A stretch of 64,000 nt of DNA from Streptomyces sp. CA-278952 (GTDB lineage Bacteria; Actinomycetota; Actinomycetes; Streptomycetales; Streptomycetaceae). Each line of letters opens with the position of its first letter. The first letter of the stretch is position 1. Below, one piece after another: positions 19,986 through 28,736 of the stretch. Location: the NCBI RefSeq assembly GCF_028747205.1, contig NZ_CP112880.1, positions 8,095,501-8,159,500 on the forward strand, in the 5' to 3' direction. The notes beneath the pieces were generated by a model, which searched no databases, was not told the origin of the DNA, and saw nothing but the letters and a program-made list of their open reading frames with translations. Both the position numbers and the translations under genes were made by a program.

Positions 19986-20807
19986 GTGTCCGTGCCGTCG
20001 ACGATCGATCACCAGACCGTTGGTTACAGCCCCGCCCACGCGTACTGGCTGGTAAGAGCCTCTGATCTGGCCTACAAGAAAGAAGCGACGATCGAGCAGC
20101 AGGTGCGCGCGTGGGGCTTCGACCGGGTGCGGCACCACCGGACCCGGTTCAGCCCGCCTTTCCCCTTGCAGGACACGCAGGCGTTCACGGCGGCCAGCGA
20201 CCGCATGATCATCATCGCGTTCCGGGGTACGGAGCCGGCCCGGATCAAAGACTGGCTCTCCGACGCCACGACACCGCCCGTCCCGGGGCCTGCCAAGACC
20301 GGCTACGTCCACTACGGCTTCGGTGAAGCGCTGGAATCGATCTACCCCGAGGTCCAGGCGGGCCTCGCGGAGTTCCGGGACAATGAGCAGAGCGTGTGGT
20401 TCACCGGCCACAGTCTCGGCGGCGCCCTGGCCATGCTCGCAGGCGCCCGCATGTACCTCGAGGAGCCGCGCCTGGCCCCTGACGGGGTGTACACCTACGG
20501 GCAGCCCCGCGTCTGCGACCGGCTCCTGGCCGCCGCGTGCAACAAGGGCTTCAAGAACCGCATGTACCGCTTCGTGAACAACAACGACGTCGTTCCCCAG
20601 CTGCCACCGGAGCCCGTGTTCACCCACGTCGACACGCTGCGCTACATCGACTCGCGCGGCAAGGTCCACGAGAAGATGCCCCTGCTCGGCTCACTCACCG
20701 ACCGCGCCAAGGGGATGACCGCCGACGCCCTGGCACCCGCCAGCGACGGGGTGCGCGACCACTTCATCGACGCGTACGTCAAGGCCTTGGAGAAGAACCT
20801 CACCTGA
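19986..20807 (+). CDS. class 3 (fungal-type) lipase
   Basis: A 273-residue alpha/beta-hydrolase of the lipase_3 family: IIIAFRGTEPARIKDWLSDA (oxyanion-side block), nucleophile motif WFTGHSLGGALAMLA (Ser of GHSLGG), YTYGQPRVCD, NNNDVVPQLPP carrying the acid, and GVRDHFIDAY with the probable His. No signal peptide is visible, so it is likely cytoplasmic or exported otherwise. GTG 19986 has AAGGAGA nine bases upstream; the longer frame has no site. Confidence 0.88.
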   Translation: MSVPSTIDHQTVGYSPAHAYWLVRASDLAYKKEATIEQQVRAWGFDRVRHHRTRFSPPFPLQDTQAFTAASDRMIIIAFRGTEPARIKDWLSDATTPPVPGPAKTGYVHYGFGEALESIYPEVQAGLAEFRDNEQSVWFTGHSLGGALAMLAGARMYLEEPRLAPDGVYTYGQPRVCDRLLAAACNKGFKNRMYRFVNNNDVVPQLPPEPVFTHVDTLRYIDSRGKVHEKMPLLGSLTDRAKGMTADALAPASDGVRDHFIDAYVKALEKNLT

Positions 20808-20875
20808 GCTGGACGCGTGCCCTCACCGGCCCATGTCCTTGTGCACACCGCCATACTTGGCCGCGCTGCACATTT

Positions 20876-21129
20876 GCCGCCCTGAAGCGTCCGACGTGGC
20901 GGGCCGACATCCGCGCGGCGGTCGTCTCCCGCACCCGCGTCAACCTGCACCGCAAGATCGTCAAGCACGCCGCCTTCACCGGCCAGTACCCGGTCGCGGC
21001 CCTGTCCGACTGCGTCGTCTACGCCGCCGACGGCCCCTCACCGCTGGACTTCCTCCCCTACCGGGACGGCAAGCCGCTCCCCGGAGGGTTCAAGCTCGGC
21101 ATCAACCGCGGCCTGGTCAAGCACGAAGC
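20876..21129 (+). pseudogene. tap: telomere-associated protein (Tap) fragment
   Basis: Eighty-odd codons: ALKRPTWRADIRAAVVSRTR, SDCVVYAADGPSPLDFLP and GGFKLGINRGLVKHE. They align with the C-terminal third of the tap gene at 32788-33875 (RPTWRPDIRATVISRARINM, SDCAVYTADGPSPLAVLP, GMVKHEG). Both ends are abrupt, and the right end meets a regulator fragment on the other strand. A second, truncated tap. Confidence 0.75.
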
Positions 21130-21310
21130 CGCGGGCGACGGTGTGAGGGAGCGTCCGGGCCCGGAGGAGGATGCGCACACGGTTCAGCAGCCAGCCCACG
21201 GTCTCCGGCCGGATGCGCAGGGTCTGGGCGATCTCGACCTGCGTACGGCCCTGTGCCAGGACGCGGAGCGCGGCCAGCTCGTGTTCGGTGAACAGGTCCT
21301 TCACGTGAGG
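21130..21310 (-). pseudogene. LuxR-type helix-turn-helix fragment
   Basis: The frame encodes LFTEHELAALRVLAQGRTQV then EIAQTLRIRPETVGWLLNRV, a GerE/LuxR DNA-binding domain (usual form ...EIA..L.IS..TV..H..R). No receiver or ligand domain is attached, and the C-terminal side runs into the tap fragment. It could be the tail of a lost response regulator. Confidence 0.5.
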
Positions 21311-21362
21311 ATCGGCCGGTCGATGTGCCGGTGCTCGGTCTCCGCTCCGTGAGCCGGGCGTG

Positions 21363-23240
21363 TCAGCGCTCCGCCTCCAGCCGGGCGGTGATGTCCTCAC
21401 GCAGCCGTACCTTGTCCGTCTTACCGACCGCGGTCAGGGGGAGCGCCGGGACCTCGACGAGACGTTCAGGCAGCTTGAACCGGGCGAGTCCGCTGTCCTC
21501 CAGGTGCCTGCGGATCTCCCGCAGCGGCGGCGGGGCTGCCTCGCCGGCGCCCACGACGTACAGGCAGACGGCTTCGCCCAGCACACGATGCGGCATCGCG
21601 ACGGCCGCGGCGGCCCGCACACCTGGGTGCGTCAGGACCAGCGCCTCCAGTTCGTCCGCCGGGATCTTCTCCCCTCCGCGGTTGATCACGTCCTTCAGAC
21701 GCCCGGCGACCACGAAGTTCCCGGACGGGTGGCGGCGGACGAGGTCGCCGGTGCGGTAGAAGCCGTCAGGGGTGAACGACGCGGCCGACGCGTCACCGTG
21801 GTACCGCGCGATGACTCCCGGGCCCCTGACGAGCAGTTCGCCGATGTCGCCCTCGGCTACGCGCCTGCCCTCATCGTCCACCACGAGGGTCTCGTCACCC
21901 GGAGAGGACGGCCGCCCCTGCGTGGTGAACGCAACCTCGGGCGCATCATCCAGCCGGGTGAAATTCAGCTGGCCCTCACTCATTCCGTACACCTGCTGGA
22001 CCCGGCAGTCGAAGACATCGGCCAGCCGGGCGGCCGTGGACGCGTCCAGGCGTGCCCCACCGACCTGCAGGACCCGCAGGCTCGACAGGTCATGGCCGAC
22101 GGCCGCGGCCCGGGCGGTGAGCCACTGCCGGGCGAGCGCCGGAGTGAGCGCGCAGTGGGTGACGTGTTCCCGTTCGATCAGTTCCAGGGCCGCAACCGCG
22201 TCGTCCGGTGCGGCGAGTACGACCTTTCCGCCACGGGCGAGCGTGCCGAGAATCCCCGGAGCGGAGAAGGCGAAACCGTGCGTCACGGGCAGGACGGCGA
22301 GAAACACCGATTCCGGCGTCAGCCCCGAGACCACCGCCGCGGCACGGATCACGTGGCCGAGTGCCTCATGGGTGCGCGCGATGGGTTTGGGTGCGCCCGT
22401 GGTTCCGCTCGACAGCAAGAAGAGGGCGGTGTCCGAGGGGTGTCGGTCCGCGTGTGCGTGAGGTGGATCACCGGCCTCGACGAGACGGCCGATGTCCACG
22501 TGCGCCCCTGCCGGGCCGAGGACTGACCGGTCCCCGGCCGGGTCCGTGAGGCCGGAAACGAGCAGGGTCCGTACGGACGGATGCCGCTCGCGGAGCCGCT
22601 CGGCTAGCCGCAGGTGGTCGAAGCGCCGGTGGCGGGCCGGGACGGCGAGCGCGGACGGTGCCAACGCGGTGATCACCGGGTCCAGTTCGTGTTCCCGCAG
22701 GGCAGGTAGGGCGAGAACAGGGCGCGCACCGAGTCTGATCAGCGCGAGTACGAGAACGACGAACTGGATGTGGTTGGGCAGTTGCACGAGTACGGTTTCG
22801 CCGGTCCGGACGACGCCGGAGCGTGACAGCCGGGCCGCGCAGCCCGACACCGCCGCGTCGAGCTCGGCCCTGGTGAGTGTGCGGTCGGCGTCGGCCAGCG
22901 CCGCACGGTGCCCCGGGTGCAGGCGGGTGCTCAGCGCAAGGTCGTCCAGGAACTCCGGGCGCCACCAGCCGCGGTTCCGGTACTCCGCCCCAGTGTCTCT
23001 GCCGGTGTTTTCGCCAGGTTCGCGCGCGTCGAGAACCTCGGCGAGCTGTCGCACGGTGTAGTCGTGCTCGGTCCAGAGGTCGATCCGGGTGGCCAACCGG
23101 TCGGCCAACTCCACCTGGATCTGCGTAAGGTCCACGGAGTCGAGTGCGAGGTCCGCGCGCAAGCGCGCGGTCGCATGCAACAGCTCTTCACCGATTCCCA
23201 GGTCACGGAGGATTCTGCGCACGTCTTCAATACCCGTCAT
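21363..23240 (-). CDS. carrier protein fused to aryl-acid AMP ligase (EntE/DhbE family)
   Basis: A 625-residue two-domain protein. Residues 1-80 form a carrier protein with LALDSVDLTQ holding the phosphopantetheine Ser; residues ~95-620 form an adenylating enzyme: SSGTTGAPK (A3), YGMSEG (A5), YRTGDLV (A7), INRGGEK (A8) and GKTDK with the A10 Lys. The pocket segment THGFAFSAPG lines up with THNxxxSSPG-type 2,3-dihydroxybenzoate/salicylate ligases but has Gly for the substrate-binding Asn and Ala for Ser, so the substrate may lack those hydroxyls. Carrier-first order is unusual. The frame is open to 23396; ATG 23240 gives a normal carrier N-terminus, though its ribosome site is weak. Divergent from the hydrolase at 23427. 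Confidence 0.88.
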   Translation of the reverse strand: MTGIEDVRRILRDLGIGEELLHATARLRADLALDSVDLTQIQVELADRLATRIDLWTEHDYTVRQLAEVLDAREPGENTGRDTGAEYRNRGWWRPEFLDDLALSTRLHPGHRAALADADRTLTRAELDAAVSGCAARLSRSGVVRTGETVLVQLPNHIQFVVLVLALIRLGARPVLALPALREHELDPVITALAPSALAVPARHRRFDHLRLAERLRERHPSVRTLLVSGLTDPAGDRSVLGPAGAHVDIGRLVEAGDPPHAHADRHPSDTALFLLSSGTTGAPKPIARTHEALGHVIRAAAVVSGLTPESVFLAVLPVTHGFAFSAPGILGTLARGGKVVLAAPDDAVAALELIEREHVTHCALTPALARQWLTARAAAVGHDLSSLRVLQVGGARLDASTAARLADVFDCRVQQVYGMSEGQLNFTRLDDAPEVAFTTQGRPSSPGDETLVVDDEGRRVAEGDIGELLVRGPGVIARYHGDASAASFTPDGFYRTGDLVRRHPSGNFVVAGRLKDVINRGGEKIPADELEALVLTHPGVRAAAAVAMPHRVLGEAVCLYVVGAGEAAPPPLREIRRHLEDSGLARFKLPERLVEVPALPLTAVGKTDKVRLREDITARLEAER

Positions 23241-23426
23241 CCGGACGGTATGCCCGGCAGGCCACGGCGGGAGACCGGCGCGCGGAGGCAGTGAGAAGCG
23301 CACGCGGCCGGAGAGGCGTTTGAAGTGGATACCGCCGAACCTCGCGCGCCCTGCATTGTCCGTGGGTTCTGTGTGACGCTGTGGATCACACCACACCGAT
23401 CACACCGGTCTCGGCGCGGGAGTGAG

Positions 23427-24269
23427 ATGAACCCATCGGACAGCGGAACGCTCGCGGTACGGGGCGCGACGATCTACTTCGAAGTACGCGGCGAGGGGCC
23501 GCTTTTGCTGCTCATCGGAGGAGGGAACTCCGATGCGGCCGTATTCAAGCGCCTGGCCGCGGTCCTGGCAGCCGACCACTGTGTCGTCACGTACGATCCC
23601 CGCGGAAATTCACGCAGCGTGCTCGACGGTCCCCCGGTGGACCAGAGGGTGGAGGAGCACGCCGACGACGCGTACCGCTTGATTCACCATCTCGTCGGCC
23701 CCGACACGCCCGTGTACGTCTTCGGAAGCTGCTCGGGCGGGCTCATCGCGCTGGAACTCACGATTCGGCACCCGGACAGGATCCGGCTGGCCGTCGCCCA
23801 TGAACCACCCGTGCTCGGCATCCTTCCGGACGCACCTAGCCACACAGCGCTCATCGAGGACATCAGCCGGACGTATCGCAGCGCGGGCTTGGCACCGGCG
23901 CTCGTCAAACTGCAGGCCCTCCACGGCGGCCGGCCCGCTCCCGCCCTTCCCGAGGAGCACAACAACACCGACTTCTTCCTCAGCCACTTCGTCCTGCCGT
24001 TCACCCGCTTCGTACCGGACCTCACCGCGCTCGGAGAGGTCTCGGACAAAGTGGTGTGGGCCGGTGGCCACGCCTCGCGCGGGGACCTCGTGCACCGACC
24101 CGTGCTCGCCCTCGCCGAGCGGTTCGGCCGTGCAGTGGAACTGTTCCCCGGCGGTCATGTCGGTTACGCGAGATACCCGGCCGACTTCGCGGAGTGCCTC
24201 GTCGAGATTCTCCGCACCTCACCCGGCGCGGTGGACCCTCCCCGGGAGAATACGGGCGGAGGCGCGTGA
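23427..24269 (+). CDS. alpha/beta hydrolase with Cys at the nucleophile position
   Basis: A 280-residue alpha/beta-hydrolase fold protein: LLLIGGGNSDAAVFKRLA (oxyanion loop), VVTYDPRGNSRS, nucleophile elbow VFGSCSGGLIALEL, HEPPVLG, and a C-terminal His in FPGGHVGYA. In the elbow G-x-Nu-x-G the nucleophile is Cys instead of the usual Ser. No signal peptide. Its stop is one base before the ATG of the next gene, so the two are co-translated. It is probably a thioesterase, hydrolase or acyltransferase acting on the product of the divergent carrier/ligase (inferred from context). Confidence 0.85.
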   Translation: MNPSDSGTLAVRGATIYFEVRGEGPLLLLIGGGNSDAAVFKRLAAVLAADHCVVTYDPRGNSRSVLDGPPVDQRVEEHADDAYRLIHHLVGPDTPVYVFGSCSGGLIALELTIRHPDRIRLAVAHEPPVLGILPDAPSHTALIEDISRTYRSAGLAPALVKLQALHGGRPAPALPEEHNNTDFFLSHFVLPFTRFVPDLTALGEVSDKVVWAGGHASRGDLVHRPVLALAERFGRAVELFPGGHVGYARYPADFAECLVEILRTSPGAVDPPRENTGGGA

Positions 24270-24270
24270 C

Positions 24271-25530
24271 ATGCAGATCGTGATGGGGGCGCAGAACTGC
24301 GGTTTCGGCCCCGTCTCCGAGCTCGTCGCTGTGTCCCGGGGACTCCACAGGCACGAGCGGATGTTCGTCGGCGACGGTGTCGCCGCCGTGTTCGCCCGGC
24401 GCAACCCCGACGCCTTCGACACGGTCCACGACACCGGGGGCATGACCGGCGAGGCGGCCGCGGAGATGACCGATGAGCTGCTGCGGGGCAGCGATCACGT
24501 GATCTCCGTCATGGACGCCGAGTTGGTGATCCGGTCCGTCGTGGCCCGGCGACCGGTGACCCTGGTGGACAGCCTGTTCAGCTTCTGGCAGCTCACACTC
24601 CCGTTGGCCAGGATCCACGAACGTTGCGTGACCATGCCACGCTCCGGTCTCGCGGCCGCCGAGCAGCACCTGACGGGCCTCTCACCGCACGACCGGGTCG
24701 TCGCAGCCCACCTGCTCGCCAACCACAGCGTCGTCCAGAACCTCCCCGGCGTCACCGAGCGCGTGACGGAGTTCGCCGCTCTGGGCACCGTCCCCCGGAT
24801 ACACGTGACCGGCTCGATCGTCGACGTCGAGGGGCTGCGGAGTGTCGCGCGTGACACCGGACCGGAATACGATCTGCTCATCAACGTCGGCGGGTTCAAG
24901 AACTTCCTGCTGGACTTCGACGTCAACGACGACTACCTGCGTCTGCTCCACCGGTGGCTTCCGGACCTGCTGCGCGACTGGCCCCGGTTCCGTCGCGTCC
25001 TCGTCTGCGGAGGCCCGTTCGGCGAGGGCCGGGAGCGGACGGTCTGGGCCGGCGGCGGCACGGCCGAATGCCGTCTCCTGCGCCAGCGTGAGCTGCTGCA
25101 GGTGGCGGCGAGCACCCCGGACTACCTGATGGCTCCCGGGCTCACCGCGCTCCACGAATCGCTCGCTCTCGGGCGGCTGCCCTTGGCGATCCACGAGCAG
25201 CACTACGCCCATGTGTTCACCATGCGCGCCCTGGACGGCACGGAGTTCGGGCGGAGCGGGGGCCGGTTCACGGACGTCGTGCCGGACCACCCGCTGCCGG
25301 AGGACGATCTCGCCGGCACGGCGGCCCTCGTCGAGCTGGCCGGCCGTATCCGGAAGGACGACGAGCTCTACGCGAGATACCGCCGGACCTTCAACGAACG
25401 CATCGAGCACTACATCTCGCTCGCCCCGTCACAGCGGCGGCACGGCGTGGAGGAACTCGGCCGGCTCCTCGGCGGTGAGCCGGTCCACGCGGTGATGAAC
25501 GGCATCCTGGACACGCCGCGCGCCGCATGA
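24271..25530 (+). CDS. glycosyltransferase-like protein (GT-B fold suspected)
   Basis: A 419-residue protein starting MQIVMGAQNCGFGPVSELVA, a beta-strand plus glycine loop as in the N-terminal Rossmann domain of GT-B enzymes. The C-half has RRVLVCGGPFGEG, then APGLTALHESLALGRLPLAI, which resembles the donor-binding GG-x-x-T-x-x-E region (PGLTALHE). There are no membrane segments. It is organised as an operon with the hydrolase (1-bp gap). It resembles cytosylglucuronate-synthase-type enzymes in general layout, but I cannot name the donor. Possible role: sugar attachment to the ligase-derived acyl product. Confidence 0.6.
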   Translation: MQIVMGAQNCGFGPVSELVAVSRGLHRHERMFVGDGVAAVFARRNPDAFDTVHDTGGMTGEAAAEMTDELLRGSDHVISVMDAELVIRSVVARRPVTLVDSLFSFWQLTLPLARIHERCVTMPRSGLAAAEQHLTGLSPHDRVVAAHLLANHSVVQNLPGVTERVTEFAALGTVPRIHVTGSIVDVEGLRSVARDTGPEYDLLINVGGFKNFLLDFDVNDDYLRLLHRWLPDLLRDWPRFRRVLVCGGPFGEGRERTVWAGGGTAECRLLRQRELLQVAASTPDYLMAPGLTALHESLALGRLPLAIHEQHYAHVFTMRALDGTEFGRSGGRFTDVVPDHPLPEDDLAGTAALVELAGRIRKDDELYARYRRTFNERIEHYISLAPSQRRHGVEELGRLLGGEPVHAVMNGILDTPRAA

Positions 25531-25539
25531 CGCGGAACG

Positions 25540-25764
25540 ATGTTCCAGCTCGTCCAGGGCCCGGACGGCCGCGTCCGCCGCCGAGGGGTCGCGGTCGGCG
25601 AGCCCGCCAGCACCTACGACGAGGCCGGGCTGAAGGCCCTGAGCAACGCAGACCTGCGCGAGCAGTCCGACGTCCGCGACGAGCGACAGGTTCGCCGGGC
25701 TGTGCGACATCACGGAAGGGCTGTGGGACACCGCCATTCTCACTCTCGCGGAACGCGAGGACTG
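25540..25764 (+). pseudogene. short frameshifted ORF after the glycosyltransferase-like gene
   Basis: Opens as MFQLVQGPDGRVRRRGVAVG and then appears to shift frame, giving FAGLCDITEGLWDTAILTLA before a stop at 25764. Both pieces look coded. Unrecognised; possibly the end of the upstream operon. Confidence 0.3.
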
Positions 25765-25819
25765 ATCCAGCGGGCGTGTCCGCTTCGCGCGACACACTGC
25801 CTGTCGTAGTCACACTCCA

Positions 25820-25845
25820 CCCCCGGCGCAATCCCGCGCCGGGGG
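25820..25845 (+). terminator. strong hairpin terminator
   Basis: CCCCCGGCGC - AATCCC - GCGCCGGGGG: perfect 10-bp stem with a 6-base loop downstream of the hydrolase/glycosyltransferase operon. No U-run follows, which is usual in Streptomyces. Confidence 0.75.
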
Positions 25846-26165
25846 GCGTCCGTACTGACACCCCATGTCGCCCGCTGACGATCTCGTGTCGCCCGACAGC
25901 CGCCCCTCGGCGTGGACCGCTCTACCCCGAACCGCACCTCGGCCGCGTACGACGACGCCGTGTCCACCGGCGACGAACCGTCCCTTCCTGCCCGGACGGA
26001 GGAACTCGTCTGTTTCGCTTCGATCGGCACGGGTCCGTCGGGACCATCCCCGCACGCGCGGTGAGCAGGACGCCCGAAGTATCTACCTGCTCCCCGCGCC
26101 CGTGGGGGGTGTCTCTATGTCCTTCGTCAAGGACGTGATGTTTGATGTGTGGGTTTTTGGGGTGG

Positions 26166-27361
26166 TCATGCGGCGAGGGCGACGGTAGGGATGCGGGACT
26201 CGTAGAAGGTGCCGTCGCGGAGCGTGGCGAACAGGACGCTGGTGCGTTGGCGGGCGAGTCGCAGGAGTGCCTGGGAGTGGGTTTTGCCGCGGGCTCTTTG
26301 CCGGTCGTAGTAGGTGCGGGAGGCCGGGTCGGCGTTCATGCGGGCGAAAGCGGAGAGGGATATGGCGCGTTTGAGCTGCCGGTTTCCGCCTGAGGTCCCC
26401 GACGACCTGGTCGTCGGGGCGAGTCCTGCGTAGGCGGCGAGGTGGGCGGCGGAGGGGAAGCTGCTGACGTCGCCGACCTCGAAGAGGATCCTGGCTCCGG
26501 TCCTGATCCCGACTCCCGGCATCGAGATCAGGACCTGGAAAAGAGGGTGGGCCCCTAGCAGTTCCTCGGTCCGCCCGGCCCGGAGCTTGCGCTGGTCAAG
26601 GACGGCGGCGAGCGAGCCGGCCAGGCTCGGGACGATCAGGGCGGCCGCTTCGGTGCCGGGGAACCATTACGGTCTGCTCGTCCAGCGCGGTGAATATGTC
26701 CTCGACCAGGTGCTCGGCCATCCGCGGCGCCTTCGGCCGCGGCAGCGTGACCAGTCGGCGACGGCCTGCCTTGCGGATCTGGGCCGGTGACCCGAACCGC
26801 TACAGCAGGGCCGGGACAGCCGGATGTTGCAACCGCGGGCCCAGGACCCGCTCCAGGGGCGGGTGGATCTGGGACAGCAGGCCATGGAGCCGGTTCGCGA
26901 CCCGGGTGGCCTCACCGGTCAGGTCGTCGTCGAAGCCGACGATCACCTCCAACTTACCGATCGTCTCGTCTTCGAGGTCGACCGAGCGCAGCGTGTGAGG
27001 CATCGCGCGGGCGGCGTCGCGATGATGAACGCGTCCCTTGCATCGGTCTTGGCCTCGCCGGGATAGAGGTCGGTGAGCCGCGCATCGTCAGGCCCGGCAA
27101 GTAGGTGACCGGGCAGCCCATGCCCCCTGGCCACCGCCAGCGGCAGAGCTCCGATCGAGGCCGGCTGGTCGACCACGACCAGTACCGTTCCGTGTTTGGT
27201 CTGGAGTTTCGGAACAGCTCGCGGAGCTTGGGCTCGGTGTTGGGCAGGCGCTTGTCGAGCGCCTTCTTCCCGGCCGGGGTGACGGCGGTGGCGTGGTGTT
27301 CGCCCTTGCCGACGTCCAGGCCGAGATAGACGTCGATGTCGCCGGTCTCGATCACGCGCAT
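26166..27361 (-). pseudogene. IS110 transposase, multiply frameshifted
   Basis: Pieces in successive frames: ETGDIDVYLGLDVGKGEHHA (27361 side), VVVDQPASIGALPLAVARG, YPGEAKTDARDAFII, MPHTLRSVDLEDETIGKLEV, MPGVGIRTGARILFEVGDV and TLRDGTFYESRIPTVALAA. At least three frame changes and a short deletion after RSSGTS. The N-terminal two-thirds resembles copy 1; the C-terminal third and right end resemble copy 3. Confidence 0.85.
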
Positions 27362-27415
27362 CCTCCGGTCGTGCTTCTGCCCGGCCTCGTCCACGGCACC
27401 GATTGCCACATCCAC

Positions 27416-27600
27416 ATGACGAAGAGTCTCCCGACCTGCGACGCGTCGGTGGGGTGGTCATGCCCTAATCAGCGGTCAGTCAGTGCCTCCGGGACCGGTG
27501 ACACCACCCCCGGACCATGGTTAACAAGGGGGGAAGTCATGCTGGGCCCGGAGGCCGGTAGCCCCGTTGCGGGGCCACCAAAAAGGTAAGGGGGGCCACG
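27416..27600 (-). ncRNA. putative bridge-RNA region of IS110 copy 2
   Basis: Reverse-strand counterpart of 15607-15850: GGTGGCCCCGCAACGGGGC, GCATGACTTCCCCCCTTGTT and GGGGTGGTGTCACCGG blocks are kept with scattered substitutions. Conservation outside the coding region supports a functional RNA or site. Confidence 0.45.
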
Positions 27601-27672
27601 TCTACTCACCGCTTCGGGCGGCACCGTGCCTTGGGGCTGTTCGATAGGCCGCCAGTCCTTGGAACTACTTCT

Positions 27673-28608
27673 TCAGGGACGGAAGGTGCGGCGGTAGGTG
27701 TCGGGTGGGACGCCGACGCTGCGGTGGAAGTGGCGGCGCAGGGTGGTGGCGGTGCCCATGCCGGTGGCCGAGGCGATGGTGTTCACGGTGGCGTCGGTGG
27801 TCTCCAGCAGTTCCTGGGCGTGGCGGATGCGCTGGGTGTGGAGCCATTGCAGTGGCGTGGTGCCGGTGAGGTGCTTGAAGTGGCGGCCGAGGTGGCGTGA
27901 GCTCATGCCGGCTTGGCGGGCCAGGTCTTCCACGGTCAGCGGCTGGTCCAGCCGCTCCAGCGCCCAGGGGAAGAGCTCGCCCAGGAGGTGGTTGCCCGGT
28001 GCGGGGAGCGGGGTGGCGATGAACTGGGCCTGGCCGCCGTCGCGGTGGGGCGGGATGACCAGGCGTCGGGCGATCTTGTTGGCGGTGGCCGAGCCGTGGT
28101 CGAGGCGGACCAGGTGCAGGCAAAGGTCCATGGCGGCGGCCTTGCCAGCCGAGGTGAGGACGTCGCCGTCGTCGACGTAGAGGACGTCCGGATCGACGGT
28201 GGCCGCCGGGTGGCGCCGGGCCAGTTCTCGCGTGTGGGCCCAGTGTGTGGTGGCGCGCCTGCCGTCGAGCAGTCCTGCCGCGCCCAGGACGAAGGCGCCC
28301 GTGCACAGCGAGGCCACGCGGGCACCGGCAGCATGGGCCGCACGCAACGCCTCGACCAGCTCGGCGGGCGGGTCGTGCTCGGTGTCGGCCCAGCCGGGGA
28401 CGATCACTGTGTCCGCGTGCGACAGGTGGTCGAGCCCGTGATCGGGTTCCAGGCGGAAGCGGCCGACGTGCACCGGACCGCTCCCGCAGAGGGAGAAGTC
28501 GTACCAGGGGTCCACGATGTGGGTCAGGTCGGCTCCGAAGGCCTCGACGGCCACGGACAGTTCGTAGTGGAGCATGCCGTCGGTGACGGCCAGCGCAACA
28601 GCGGGCAT
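27673..28608 (-). CDS. GlxA-family (DJ-1/PfpI plus AraC) transcriptional regulator
   Basis: 311 residues. N-terminal class I glutaminase-like domain: IVPGWADTEHDPP and VASLCTGAFVLGAAGLLDGR (nucleophile-elbow Cys). The C-terminal AraC helix-turn-helix pair starts with MSSRHLGRHFKHLTGTTP, and a second helix pair is in TIASATGMGTATTLRRHFHR. Normal length. The alternative upstream GTG (28645-28647) would add 13 residues; ATG 28608 gives the family N-terminus PAVALAVTDG. Divergent from the oxidoreductase at 28737, which it probably controls. Confidence 0.9.
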   Translation of the reverse strand: MPAVALAVTDGMLHYELSVAVEAFGADLTHIVDPWYDFSLCGSGPVHVGRFRLEPDHGLDHLSHADTVIVPGWADTEHDPPAELVEALRAAHAAGARVASLCTGAFVLGAAGLLDGRRATTHWAHTRELARRHPAATVDPDVLYVDDGDVLTSAGKAAAMDLCLHLVRLDHGSATANKIARRLVIPPHRDGGQAQFIATPLPAPGNHLLGELFPWALERLDQPLTVEDLARQAGMSSRHLGRHFKHLTGTTPLQWLHTQRIRHAQELLETTDATVNTIASATGMGTATTLRRHFHRSVGVPPDTYRRTFRP

Positions 28609-28736
28609 GTCCGAAACTGTACGCGGCGTGTCGTTTCCGACGCTCACACGGGGCGCTGCTGGAGGGACAGGATGTGGATGTCAGGCCGCAGCGGATCGAC
28701 CTCGCAGCGGACGTTCGAGTACACGGGAGCGGTCTC

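Larger units (their letters stand above)
26105..27600 (-). mobile_element. IS110-family element, copy 2 (decayed, mosaic)
   Basis: Left end (27416-27600) matches copy 1's upstream region; right end shares CTATGTCCTTCGTCAAGGAC with copy 3 (50096 region). The transposase between them is broken. Confidence 0.75.

Noticed and set aside
2286..25530. One biosynthetic cluster joining the PKS with the 21-25 kb ligase locus
   Set aside because: About 10.7 kb of unrelated and relic genes and mobile DNA lie between them; no shared regulator or tailoring gene is visible.
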